Positions 48,356 to 59,285 of a DNA stretch of 64,000 nucleotides are shown piece after piece. This DNA comes from Adineta vaga. Its lineage: Eukaryota; Rotifera. The notes under the pieces were generated by a model that saw only the letters and a list, made by a program, of their open reading frames with translations, did not search any database and was not told the origin of the DNA. The position numbers were made by a program, and so were the translations under genes. The DNA lies in contig CP075492.1 in NCBI GenBank assembly GCA_021613535.1, positions 19,468,001 through 19,532,000 of the forward strand. The letters are read 5' to 3'. How positions within the stretch are numbered: the stretch's first letter is position 1; every line of letters begins with the position of its first letter.

Positions 48356-48380
48356 CACCCACACCCACACCCTCAAGATA
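48356..48380 (+). repeat. CCCACA telomere-like tract after the hammerhead
   Basis: Three CACCCA units (48356-48372) followed by TCAAGATA. C-rich telomeric repeats directly downstream of a hammerhead are the described 3' end of telomere-attaching bdelloid Athena/Terminon retroelements. Confidence 0.85.
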
Positions 48381-49217
48381 TTTGCACGCCCTTCTTCTGT
48401 AATATAACGAAAGAATGCATATGCGCCTATGTATGAGAAAAAGAATGCTATACATTGTTTCACATTCACCATTGGTGTATACTTTTCCCACTAGAAATAA
48501 AGGCGCAATACAGGTAAAAATTCAATTTCTCACTATATTGTACAAATGCGCACTGTTTTGCATTTTTAATCTTCATTTCAACTTAAACAATATATTCAGT
48601 AAATACCCGTACATATTGTTTTTAGCTTATTACTATCTCAATACAAATTAACATCATTATAATATCGATAATAACTCAACTAGCCAGTATTATTTGAACT
48701 ATAGTTTTATTACAACGACACTCACCGTTGTGAACACTACCTATCGACTCTTTTCGATGGAAATTTGAAGTTAATATTGACAGGACTTTGGTCTTTTCAA
48801 TTGAATTTTGAATTTCTAACCAACTATGTAGATTTGATGCCACCTGATGATCGACTTCTTAAACAAGGGTGGAAAACCGGTTTGTGGTTGTTCTTTGTTT
48901 AAACTCACACCCTCAAGAGATCCTTAATCAACATTGAAGCACATCGTGTGACGCTTGAAATTATGGTTTATTTTTTGTGCGAGAACAAAAAAACTGAGTA
49001 AAATCGTATGCGAAAGCCGTGTAAAAGAGAAATTATCTCTGGATGGAAATGAAAAAGGATAGAGAAAAAAAATGAGGCACTTTTCTCTTTTCATATGAAA
49101 ACTATTTTAATTTTTTCATAAATGTTATTCTATAATCTATACTAAAAAGTATGCACTACAAAAGCATTTAAAAAAGTCTCGGGAAGTACGTTCATCGAAT
49201 AGTTATCATTCAGACGA
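48381..49217. other. Gene-free stretch with a short telomere-like junction
   Basis: No coding region. At 48904-48918 the sequence CTCACACCCTCAAGAG repeats the ACACCCTCAAGA junction with almost no telomeric repeat attached. Confidence 0.4.
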
Positions 49218-52200
49218 TCATATGCATTCGCAGATAATGTCTCTTGCCAATCCTGACTTGACCATTCGGGTGAATTCAGACAAGCTAATTTGGCCAGATC
49301 CATCTGTGTCAGCCAGAAAAACACAAAGATCAACACGATACTAAAATAAACAATGGTTGTAAACAAATTAATTCAACTTTTCATTAAATTAAAAATTACT
49401 TCATCGGTAAGGATTGCCAAGAAGGCTCGGAGTTCATCGGGTGAAATCAGACCGTCTGATAGTCGGATTGTCCGACCGTAGAGGCCTCTACTGCATTGAT
49501 CGAGAATGTCGAAGGCGCGTTTAATGTCTGATTCTTGTTCCTGATTATTGCCTAACATGAATACTTGCAAGACTTGTAAGAAATCTTCCCATACCAATTT
49601 TGGAGCTGATGAAGAAACTTTCGCTACAATAGAATGAATTAGCAAAAGATTACATAGATGATAGCCTAAGAATAGATTGTACTGACCGTTTTTGTATTCT
49701 TGCTCCGTTATAGTGCGAGAATGAACAGATACGCCGTCTTCGAGCAATTCCACACTAACACTTGTAGTACGATCATCAACCATTTGCACCTTGTATTTGG
49801 CAGTTCTAGTCGACCACATTGATGATGCAGGAAAGGAGAAGCTTGCTATTCGTTTAATGAAACTTAACAAGTAGAAATGATATGAATGCACTTACCAGGT
49901 CTCACGAATTTCCGGTAAATTTGCATACCAGGAGTATCTAACAATTTTAACAAGCAAATAAGACAAGTAACTATGATATGTAATGAAAATGATATACTTA
50001 CAATCAGCTGGAAGCAGACCGTATTGAAAGTAATCGAATAATCCTCGTCGTCGAGAAGATTTACTGCTTCTGTATTGCTCATCTATTTCAAGATCATAAG
50101 ATGAAATCAAGTGAAAGTCTCATAAGATTAACTGCAAGTGGTAAGCAATATTAAATTAATTATTTTTAGATTTCAGAGTGTGACCGCACTACGTCGACGG
50201 TGTGGGTGGTGATGGATTCAAGATCCAACACCCATACCCACCCTTGCAGTTATTTTTCATTTTAAAACACTTCCTATTCCTCTCTGTCAAAATCTGGAAG
50301 TCTTAGAGAAGGACAGAATATTTGAAAAAAGTCTTACCATGCAGGTATCGGCCTCCACTTGATGTTTCATAACTAATAGCACTTCCGCTCCACGTCTCTG
50401 AGTGAGGATACGAGCACATGGAACTGCCGTTTCGTATAAATGCGTGGTAATGTTGGTTACCTCCCTCTAATACATGATGACCATGCATTCCATAGAAACT
50501 GACATGTCCTGAAATTGCTGATGGTTCCGGGAGTGTCTGAAACAAACAACTTTTTTGTATAGTCAATTTTTTATGTGAAAGATCATACTAAATCTTCAAA
50601 AACACCAGCTTCACGAGCCCGTTGAATAAGCGTCGCTGCGTCTAAAAGTGATGACCCATAACGAGCGCGATAACGTTCGGGATCTTCTCGTTCAAAAAGC
50701 TTTTCAAGCCGGCGATGTACGGATGCCTGAGTAGCGTCATATTGGATAATCTTAAAGAATGGCTCTGAGTATCTCATAGCAGGAGGAGCTGGATATGTGA
50801 TTGTTTCACGTTCAGGTCGAGGCCCATACGGAAGCCATCGCTCAATTAAAACATCGGCTAAACAATGACAAAGAAAAGAAATGAAAAGAAAGCTGAAGAT
50901 AATATTTTACGCGGCCGTTGTGAAAGAGCTGGATAACGTTTGATAAGAACTGATCGTGGTGGAACAGGCATCGGAGGTAGATATTTAGTAACTATAAAAC
51001 AAAGCATATAGATCAATGCAATCAATATAGTTGTAAACATTTTCTTAAATTATGTATATTTTCACCTGTTTCACTGGGAATAACCGGTGGTGGTGTGGGT
51101 GGTTCTTCACGGAGGATAATTGGAGGTTGTTCTTCAGGAAGTGGTGGATATTCGTTTATGACAAGTGTTGGCGGTGGTGCTGGTTGTGGTGGACGCAGTT
51201 CTCTGATAACAAGTGGCTAAAATCATCAAACAAAGGTTCATCAGATTGTATTTACAAACATATATATGTGTCTTATTACTCCTGGTGGTGGAAGTGCTGG
51301 TGGTTGAAGATATCGAATACAAATGAGTTGGTCATTCGATCCTGAACTTCCATCTTCCATATGAGTTAATACTTCTCGAACAATCTGTGGACTAGACGGC
51401 CGATAAATATTCTCGGTTAGATTTTCCAGATATTCATTCGTTTCCATAACAGTCGTTGTATTGACTATTACAGTCTCCGTAGATTCAACAGCTTGTCCTG
51501 AACCTCCAAGTTCCAAAAATTGATGGCGAAAGAAACCACTGGTAGTATTGGCATCATATAACCGAACAACGCTTCTATCATCATCGCCTAGTATACAAAT
51601 TTCATTGGGGGTGGGTGTGGTGTGAGTGTGGGTATGGGTGAAACAGTGACAACTACATTGACATTCACACCCACTCAAAAAGCAACGCGGATGGGTGTGG
51701 TCTCATAAAAATCAACGTTTCTCAAATTAGCGATTTTGGAACGTGTCGCACTCAACACAAATCACCTGCATCACCAGCAAAATGAGTAGCCCTAAGAGGC
51801 CCACCTTTAGTCTACAACTTGATATAAAAATTGGAATGGGCTCTCGATGGTCAGTGTCCTAAGTGTAATTCTCTGGCTATACGATCCATCAAGATCCCGT
51901 GACAATTTTTGTGCCAAATACAGGACATATGTATGGCTTTCAAGGGAAACTACCTCACGTGTCGGCCATCCGATCTCTTTCGAGCAAAATACAGCCCAAA
52001 ATCCGCAATTTAAAAAAAAGCCAGTTTGGCAGAAGTTAGTCATGTCGAACGATTCATCCAAAAAATGCTGAAATTTTCAACAAAACAGGTGTGACAAAGG
52101 TCTACACAGCAAATGACTTTCACACCACCCTCATGTTCTAGTCCAAAAATATAGTAGTGTAATATACCTGGAAGTAGTATTTTCATACTAACAAAACAGT

Positions 52201-53051
52201 ATCTCCAGCAAATTGATTGAGACATGCTAGTTATTCTGCTAATGGTACTACTAACTATCTACCTTCACTCAAATCTTCAACACTATCGATTGTACATTTC
52301 TCAAGATACAACCGTCTCAAAAGTCCATTTTTTTGATAAGCAGAATTCTCAGGTCACGCATAAAATCGCACTAACAAATCCTACGCACAATATTTTCGAA
52401 TCAATTTGCGCCAAAAATGGTCAAATACTTGCGTGCATCACACATGTAAAAATGAACAAGATCAAAGATCATCGACTAAGCACTCCCATTGAAATCGGTC
52501 GTTGACAGAGAATAGAATTGGACACTCCAAAAGCATGAAACAAAAAACGATAACGCGCGAAGATGGAATCGAACCATTGTCCTGCTGTACTCACGAGCAT
52601 GCTCTCAGCCCACTGAGCTCTATGAGCGTACCTCTCTTTGATTCACGTGGCCTAGATGGAGCTACTCCGTGACAGTCGTTGATTACGTGCAATGGCTCGT
52701 AAAAGGATCAATCGGCTTTGAAATCGTCAGTTTCAATAAAAGTCACTATAGGTAGTATCAAAGCAATGGCTCTATGAAGCGTACAAAGCCACTTCGGCAC
52801 AATATTATTTTCTGTCTACAAGGATTATGCTTACAATCTTGTTTAGTGTTCTAAAGAACCCTATTAATCTTGCTTAGCAATCAATAGATTAGATATACAA
52901 ATTCGTCACTATTTTCTTCCCTGCACACACCCTAGTCCTTATTAAATGAGCAATAGGAAAAGGAGCGAAACGACAGCATCTTGGAAAACATACCTTCATC
53001 ATCTTTATCTTCATTGCCTTCATTTCTTTTACCGTCATACTCTGGAAACAT
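49218..53051 (-). CDS. Proline-rich protein with C-terminal EF-hand, 11 exons
   Basis: Exons (minus): 53051-52994, 51587-51280, 51216-51066, 50991-50911, 50857-50589, 50536-50338, 50082-50002, 49937-49896, 49845-49687, 49623-49400, 49340-49218. Phases agree, giving 564 residues. The N-terminus is acidic. The middle (about 105-210) is Pro-rich with PP-hydrophobic-hydrophobic units (PPTLVINEYPP, PPIILREEPP, VLIERWLPYG), recalling articulin/alveolin-type cytoskeletal repeats, though I cannot prove homology. A conserved block KLFEREDPERYRARYGSSLL follows. The C-terminus has a degenerate EF-hand (DILDQ..., GLISPDELRAFL) and a canonical one (DTDGSGQISLSEF), so calcium binding is likely. The 1.4-kb intron 1 holds a telomere-like fold-back and a tRNA-like sequence. 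Paralogue at 61091-62424. Confidence 0.8.
50199..50243. repeat. Fold-back telomere-like tract in an intron
   Basis: G arm GGTGTGGGTGG, 16-base spacer, C arm AACACCCATACCCACCC. It lies in the intron between exons 50536-50338 and 50082-50002 of the minus-strand EF-hand gene. Confidence 0.75.
51607..51675. repeat. Fold-back telomere-like tract in intron 1 of the EF-hand gene
   Basis: G-rich arm with GGGTGGGTGTGG and GTGTGGGTATGGGTG (51607-51640), a spacer rich in A and C, then CACACCCACTC (51665-51675). A further GGGTGTGG sits at about 51693. Confidence 0.75.
52554..52628 (-). tRNA. tRNA-like sequence, probably pseudogene or SINE head
   Basis: On the minus strand there is a good A-box/D-arm (GAGCTCAGTGGGCTGAGAGC) and a perfect T-arm B box (GGTTCGATTCC) at the right spacing. 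An anticodon-stem-like TGCT/AGCA would give anticodon GAG. The acceptor-stem halves do not pair and no long variable arm is seen, so a working tRNA is unlikely. It lies in intron 1 of the EF-hand gene. Confidence 0.45.
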
Positions 53052-55085
53052 AAGGAAAACTAAGCATGATAGTCCGGGCGTTCTCTTTCAAAATATGTTC
53101 TTCGTTCTGTACGGGTGGATCCATGGGGAGCCAGCCGCTTTTTGAAATTTTTTGTGAGCGGTCCTACTACGTGAAAACAGTTGAACATGACCGAAAAACT
53201 TTTTGTTTCGTAGAACTGGCTGATCATTTTAGCAAAGAAATTCGATTTCTGAAGCCATATCTCGAAAAACGGTGCCATACGATCGAATCATGCAGATACG
53301 TGTGTGAAACATCGCGCCAGCTACATGGAAGGAGATTTTTCGTGCAATATCACCCCGTGGCCGATAAATTCGACTATAGGGAACGGCTCTCTCAATGTAA
53401 ACAAGTACCCTTTTTGATGAAAAATGCGATATTGGAGTCTTTTTGCGCTCAAACAAAAAAGTTGTCGAGAAAAGAACTTTGTATACCGATTGCGATCTGA
53501 TCTTGCCGTTTTACTTGCTATAAGTGTCGTTGAGCATCGGCCTATGTCATGTTTCACGTTTTCTTATCGCTCACTCATCCTTTAGGGCACACTGGATCCT
53601 CCCTAGCCTTTCTAATCATACAGGTTTGATTCTCATCTCATCAGAACGTGTTCCAGCTGTCAAAGTGAAGTATTCTGGCTCAGTTTCTGATTTTTGGCTG
53701 AGCATAATCAACACAGCATCGTCTGAGAGAAGCCCGTAAGACTAAGGTTTCGTGCAACGAAAGCACCTATGCAGTCAGTTGGCAATCTCTCTCGTAGTGT
53801 TAACTCTACTAGGCTCATGAGCTGCCTAGTCCGAGTTATAATATAAATGAAGATTCAGCCGCTTGTTGTAACTTCGAAAATAAATCAACTAAACGAAAAC
53901 TAAAACTTTAGTATGTAATAGGACTACTTGTAAGTTTGTTTTGATACATTTATAGTTCATTTATATGCTCTCCTGTAGATTTAGGAATTGTTAGGAATAG
54001 ATAGGAATAGATTTGTTTTAGTCTTACTTAATTATAACTCACAAATAAAGGTGCATCTATGTATAAATATGAATTATAGGTATAAATAAGTAAAACTATC
54101 TCTTCCTCCAGCGCCATTTTTGTGCTCAAATATATTTTTGAAATCTCCATTTATATTATAACTCGAATTAGGCAGCTACTCACTAGGCTACACGATTTCC
54201 GAACGTGGAGTTTTTCCTTAAGTCGATCGAAAGAGTTCTGAAGTATCATGTTATGCTCTGACAGGCTTGACTAGGTGTGGTTTTAGGAAAACGCGAAGGA
54301 TGAATTCGTTTTTAGGGACCGGAAAAAGAGAGCTTGAATCAAAACTTGTCGTCAAAGCCCTTTTCTCAGTCAATTTTTTCAGTTAAGTTCAAAAAGGCCT
54401 AAAACTCATGATTTTCACCTAAACATGCTACTTTGTCTCATGGAGAGGCGTTCCATACAGTCGACTGTGTCCGCAACGAGGTGCTATTACACAAAAAGTA
54501 TTTTCTATGCAGTCGGTGACGTGTTTACCTCACCTGTCTGCATGATTCTATCGTGTACTCCCATATCTCGAAATATAGCTCCAAAAGCCGAATGGTTCCA
54601 CCAGAAAGACTATTCAATTTTATGACCAAAAATGTTTTCAGTGATGTTGCGTCATTTCCGCACAGCAGGATTGCTTAGGAAAAAAATTTCCAAAAATGTG
54701 GTTGGCTCTGCATGGATCCACTCTAAGATTCCATTGTTTTCCTTAGCAAATTCTCGTTTTTTTGAAGGCTCAGAATACTAGCCAAAGCAAGTGATGCTGC
54801 TAGATGCCACTTGAAAACCAATCGGATTTCATTATGGGTAACATAAGCTTGTAACTAAAAGTTTTCGGCTTATGTCTCAACTGTTCGCCACCTCACTGAT
54901 TACACACATACGGCCTGCTAGAGTAAAAAATGCTCTACGAAACGCACCGAACTGTGAAAAAGAGTCCTTGGATATTTTTAACACTCTGCAACATTCTTTC
55001 CGTTCTCTCTTCTATGAAAATTGTTTGCAGTGTAAAATCATCTTCCAGGTCACCGAATACTTTATATTCGATCAAGAAACCTTAC
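53052..55085. other. Gene-poor stretch
   Basis: A 144-codon plus-strand open frame at 53066-53500 is the longest, but it overlaps two minus-strand frames and has no motif. The rest is unremarkable, apart from short repeats such as AGGAATAGAT near 53995. The missing terminal exon of the nucleoredoxin-like gene should lie here, but I cannot place it. Confidence 0.35.
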
Positions 55086-56120
55086 CTTGCGACCATCGTC
55101 GAATAGCATCAGCACCGTTTGTGTTGACTTCAGCAACACCTTCCGAAGTCAGAATTTCACAGGTTGAGGACAGGACGATCAAACATGGTATTCCTGTGAC
55201 GTTGAATTTCTCGCGGAGTGTACGTTCGCGGGTTCGATCTGCCAACAGAGAGCACATAAACAACGTTCATCGATTCGAAAGAAAGAAAAGCATAGCGGAG
55301 TAGCCGTAACGTCATGTCGCTTCTGACTCTCAAAAACGATTGCTGTCTTATTTTCATAGACTACGCTGAATCGTCCCGCACGATTAGATATTAAACTCGA
55401 ACAAAACTGCCGAGCTGTGAACCAGGAGTGTTCCCCATTGATTGAAGAGAAAAAAACTCGTCTGCTCTGAGTGCCAGAATTTGATGGGGTCAGACGATAT
55501 TCGTCTGGATATCATAGACGAAATGAAAACTTGCAGAGGACTGGTGTCTCTTTAGAAAGTATGCTCTTTTCGTTTCGCCGCATCTCAGAGAGGAGGAAAA
55601 TGGAATGAAAAAACTTCTTCGTTGTAACGATAACAGCTGTGTATCGAAGTTATTCCTGAAATACATCATATCACTACAAGCAAAAATGATCCATATGAAT
55701 GAAAGAAAAAAACCATCTCAACTGTGAGTGACATCTTAGTTCTTCACGACAGGAAGATTGGCCTACCCGAGAATGGCAATGCTTTCCATGGCATTTCTTG
55801 GTAATAGTGGTCAAAAGCGTTTTGGTCTCTGTCCCAGGACAGGAATACAATGTCAAACTTGTCTTTCACGTTGTTGTAAATGCTCTTGAACGCTTCAACC
55901 AATTTTGGTGTGAAAGAACGAGAAGGTGGACACCAGTGGCCACTAGAAAAGGAATTTATCAATCAGTATGATAAGAGTAAACTTACGAGAAATAGAGACC
56001 GATTATCTTGCCATGGAGTCGACTCGTGGCTATGTAGTTGTTGGTTCCGGCGCTTTCATCAGTACTGTGCTGGAGTAATTGCTCACCGAGCAACTGGACC
56101 AATGGTATATTTGATGTCAT
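55086..56120 (-). CDS. Nucleoredoxin-like thioredoxin-fold protein, 3' exon not found
   Basis: Exons (minus): 56120-55987, 55942-55767, 55238-55086, in consistent phase, about 154 residues. The N-terminus IPLVQLLGEQLL, then LHGKIIGLYFSGHWCPPSRS and FLSWDRDQNAFDHYYQEMPW, is the nucleoredoxin/tryparedoxin pattern, followed by KFNVTGIPCLIVL with the cis-Pro of the thioredoxin fold. The active site is WCPPS: the second Cys of WCPPC is Ser, so it would act as a monothiol or have lost disulfide reductase activity. The third exon ends with a donor (GGTCGCAAG|GTAAGG), so at least one more exon is expected at lower coordinates. Intron 2 is about 530 bp. A cytosolic redox role is likely. Confidence 0.8.
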
Positions 56121-56386
56121 GTATTGCTTGACTGCTAGTTATTTGGCGTACTACGACGCTGCTTGAAGAGGAACTGCTAAGGATCGTATTCCAAAAGCTC
56201 TTTGATCAAAAATATGACGAATCTAGAATATTTCTCTTCTGAAATGTATAAAAAATTGCAGGTTTGAGAAAAACGGCCAATGTGAAATCTTCAATTCCTA
56301 CCCATATTAGTGCAAAATGTTGTGTGGCATGCAACAAAATGAATTAAAGTACAAATGTCTCTCAATAAATAATTTCACTAGCTCTC

Positions 56387-56720
56387 ATGACAAAACTAGA
56401 GAATGAAATTCTGCATCGAATTGTACAGGGTATGACAAAACTAAACGGCCCCCTCGTATGTACAAACAAAAAGATTCATATTGTAAGCGCACAACTCGAA
56501 TTTCTTCTGAAGAACAATGACAAATCAATCAAACTAAAAACGTTTGAACAAATTCTTCGTGGTTCATCATTTTTATCTTCGTTGAGTCTTATTGCTGTCA
56601 ATGATGTTGCACAAGATTTTGTCTTATGCAAGAAATGTCGACCAATCATCGTCTATAGGACTACAGCTGGAACTGGTGGTTTACAAAAACATTAAGCACC
56701 TTGTGGAAAAGGTACATCAT
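56387..56720 (+). pseudogene. hAT-type transposase fragment with BED-like zinc finger
   Basis: The open frame 56387-56695 encodes about 102 residues ending FVLCKKCRPIIVYRTTAGTG and GLQKH, the C-x2-C ... H pattern of the BED finger at the N-terminus of hAT transposases. A TAA follows directly after the His; the rest of the transposase is absent. This is a stranded N-terminal fragment. Confidence 0.55.
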
Positions 56721-57307
56721 CATTAAATACAACATAATCATCTCTCACAACTAGCATTGCTTTTTTGAAATTTCAATTGAGATTAATACTAAATATGAAC
56801 CCAGGGTACTTCCATAGTATAGTATATGAGAACCCAAGGGTATCTCTTTAAATCGAGAAGTACAAGTCAGATCTGACAGGAAGACACTGAAAACCAAACG
56901 GAAATCGCAAGTAGGATTTCTCTGAACTGATTCGGTGATGCAATTGCTCTGGTTCCTTTCGGAATCAGTCTGAACCTCTCAAAGCTAGCAACCGGACACA
57001 GTCATCGGGTTCGGGCCAGAAACGGTTCGTTTCCTGCAAGTTTTCACCGAAAAGTCACAGACTACTGCTTTCGAAATGATCGACCTGAGTCGAGAAAAAG
57101 ATTTCATGATGATGAACTCTTGTGGACTTTGGGTAATCTTGTTGAGTCCTACTTGTGAACTGAATACGAAGTTGACCAGTTAATCGAGTTTTGAAACTGT
57201 CACTTGCGAGTGCTCTCATGCTACATACCTCGAGATATGAATCTTCAACTCACAAAAGAAAACTATCATTTATTCTCGTTACAGATTCATATTCGACTGA
57301 GACTCCT
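56721..57307. other. Gene-free interval
   Basis: No coding region; lies between the hAT fragment and the MITE cluster. Confidence 0.35.
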
Positions 57308-57805
57308 TTAACCCTTTGGGTCCCGGCGACGTATATTTACGTCCAGGTGGAATTACAGAATAATGGTGCTCATAATATATTCTTTAACCGTTTAGAACAC
57401 CCTTTTACCTTTTATAAGGTGATGGTAGACAAGCACTATCCTTCTTTGTTACCTTCAGGCTTGTTAGTATTATGCAACTATGTCGTATAGGCTTTTTTCG
57501 TTCTATATATTGACACTGGTGTTCGATTTGAGATAATTAGAGAAATTTCTCCAAGTAAGAATCATAAAAATCAACTGTTTTTGAAAACCAGCAACAGGAG
57601 ACTTTATTCTTTTTCTGACTGTTCATCATTTTCCTTCGATTATTCCGCAAAAATCTCAAGCAAAGTAGACTCAAAGACTATCATGAAAAGATAAACTACT
57701 AATAGGTTTTTGACGCAAGAATACTTTTCTTCCTAAAGAAATAGACATATGTTTTATAGAGAAAGTCCGATTTTTGCGAAAAAAAGCCGGCACTGAAAGG
57801 GTTAA
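57308..57805. mobile_element. piggyBac-type non-autonomous element
   Basis: TTAA on both sides (57308-57311, 57802-57805) with inverted ends: TTAACCCTTTGGGTCCCGGC on the left and GCCGGCACTGAAAGGGTTAA on the right. The outer CCCTTT matches the autonomous piggyBac at 37.8 kb, but the inner bases differ, so it belongs to another piggyBac subfamily. About 490 bp, no transposase. Confidence 0.75.
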
Positions 57806-57827
57806 TACGGTTTATTTGTTAAATGTA

Positions 57828-58390
57828 CAGGGTGTCGCAAAAGTCACTTTACCGAGAAACAAGTCAATATTTCCAGCAAAGCTTGAAGTCAAAGAGCTGA
57901 TTTTGTGACCAGTAATAGGCGTGTATTCACACTTTAATACGGCACTAAAATACTTGAGGCAACTCTTTGTTGACCACCGCAACTGGCCTTAACAAGGAAA
58001 ATATCACTTTTTCACAGATAGGGAAAAACTCGACATAACGAGTAATTCAAAAGTCGTTCTGCAGACAAAAATTGAACTTTTCGCCTGCAGCCCAAAAAAA
58101 CAGGATGATTTTTTAATCAATGAAAAAGAGACGTTAACGTTCGTACTTGAAGAAGATATGTCTAAACAAACTGTTCATTAAGTATACGAACTTTCCCTAT
58201 CTGTGAAAAAGTGATATTTTCCTTGTTAAGGCCAGTTGTGGTGACCAACAAAGAGTTGCCTCAAGTATTCTAGTGCCGTATTAAAGTGTGAATACACGCC
58301 TATTACTGGTCACAAAATCAGCTCTTTGACTTCAAGCTTTGCTGGAAATATTGACTTGTTTCTCGGTAAAGTGACTTTTGCGACACCCTG
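57828..58390. mobile_element. Tc1/mariner-like MITE with ~199-bp inverted arms
   Basis: Flanked by TA dinucleotides (57826-57827, 58391-58392). Ends CAGGGTGTCGCAAAAGTCAC and its complement. The two arms (57828-58026 and 58192-58390) are near-perfect reverse complements, with a central loop of about 165 bp. TA duplication and the CAGGGTG...AAAAGT end are typical of Tc1/mariner-derived MITEs. No coding capacity; open frames crossing it are by-products of the palindrome. Confidence 0.9.
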
Positions 58391-58912
58391 TACACATCTC
58401 ACTTACCGTGCTTCCAAAACAACTGATTGCAAAACCGTATCTTCAATGGAGCAGAGAGGAGCGATTATAGAGTGTTCTAGTGTAATGAAGACTAAACGAA
58501 AGATTGCAGCGTGTTTATATACAGGATTGCAGAAAAACAAAACTGTTGTGAGGCTTTTACGAGTTGCATTGGTGTTGACAGAAAAATCAATTAGAGGAGA
58601 AAAACACTGGAATAAACGGTATGAGTTCGCTTCGCCGAATAACGTCTCGTCGACAACAATTTTCCGAAACGAAAGACGTCGCAAGAGTGACGATGAATGG
58701 GAAAAAGTCTCTCGTTGAAATCTTTTTCGGCGAAGGGAACACAAGCGAATGTACAATGGTTTGCGTGTGCGTGTGAGTTAGATGTTGTTACCTTCAAAAG
58801 CGTACACAGAAAAACACGATGAAAACAAAACGAATTTCAATGTAGTGTAGCAAATGAAAATAAAATGGCCTTCAGATCCATTGAACCACTGCGATGAAAC
58901 AAATTCTCAGAG

Positions 58913-59086
58913 AATAATAAACCTTCAAAAAGGGTTTATCAAGAGAGGATCAACCCGTAGGTTCATCAGTTTGCAACGGATAATAAACGCTTCTTCGGTT
59001 TTTCAAGAGAAAAGGATTCATCAAAGGGTAGAACAAGTTGATGAACTAACTTTTCAGTTGTAGACCCTTTTTGAGGGTTCATTATT
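58913..59086. mobile_element. Small AAACCCT-type inverted-repeat element
   Basis: The 21-bp ends AATAATAAACCTTCAAAAAGG (58913-58933) and its complement at 59066-59086 match with three mismatches. Internal words (AAGGGTTTATCAAGAG, GGTTCATCA) resemble the element at 40237-40466. About 174 bp, non-coding. Confidence 0.7.
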
Positions 59087-59167
59087 CTTCGAAATCTTGT
59101 TTCATTGTGTCTAGCTTCAGCATGGACATCGCTGCTTGGCGAGCTTTGCGCCGGTGAAAAGTCCGAA

Positions 59168-59285
59168 GGGTGAATGTGGGAGAGCGTGTGGGTGTGGGTG
59201 TGAGGCGGTGAATGTGAGTGTTGATTTTCTATCCCTCCACACCCACACCCTCACCCACACCCAAACCCACACCCTCAAGATGGTT
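59168..59285. repeat. Fold-back telomere-like tract ending in ACACCCTCAAGATGGTT
   Basis: G-rich arm 59168-59220 (GTGTGGGTGTGGGTGTG core), short spacer, C-rich arm 59233-59276 (five CCCACA-like units), then TCAAGATGGTT. It shares its right junction with the tract in HARS intron 1. Confidence 0.85.

Larger units (their letters stand above)
47890..48372 (+). repeat. Tandem repeat zone carrying two hammerhead motifs
   Basis: Two related words, CAAATGTCAGCAAGAAATAC (about 47900) and GAATGTCAACAGGAAATACT (about 48067), lie about 167 bp apart. A second pair, GGAATAGAATCTACC followed by a hammerhead core, recurs at about 48115 and 48293 (179 bp apart). This suggests two to three diverged tandem units of about 170-180 bp, as in the repeated terminal (pseudo-LTR) ends of Penelope-like elements. 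The last unit runs into CCCACA telomere-like repeats. I found no Penelope RT in the window. Confidence 0.6.

Noticed and set aside
51066-51216. GGTGGTGTGGGTGG-like stretch as another telomere-like tract
   Set aside because: It lies in a coding exon and is explained by Pro codons on the minus strand.
51052-51345. Plus-strand Trp-rich open frame
   Set aside because: It is the antisense shadow of the Pro-rich exon of the minus-strand EF-hand gene (Pro codons read as Trp/Gly).
53066-53500. 144-codon plus-strand open frame
   Set aside because: No motif, overlapping minus-strand frames of similar quality, and no splice or start context; probably chance in a less AT-rich patch.
58326-58797. Open frames of about 117-130 codons overlapping on both strands
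   Set aside because: They start inside the mariner MITE and run into the flank; no domain and no phase-consistent exons.
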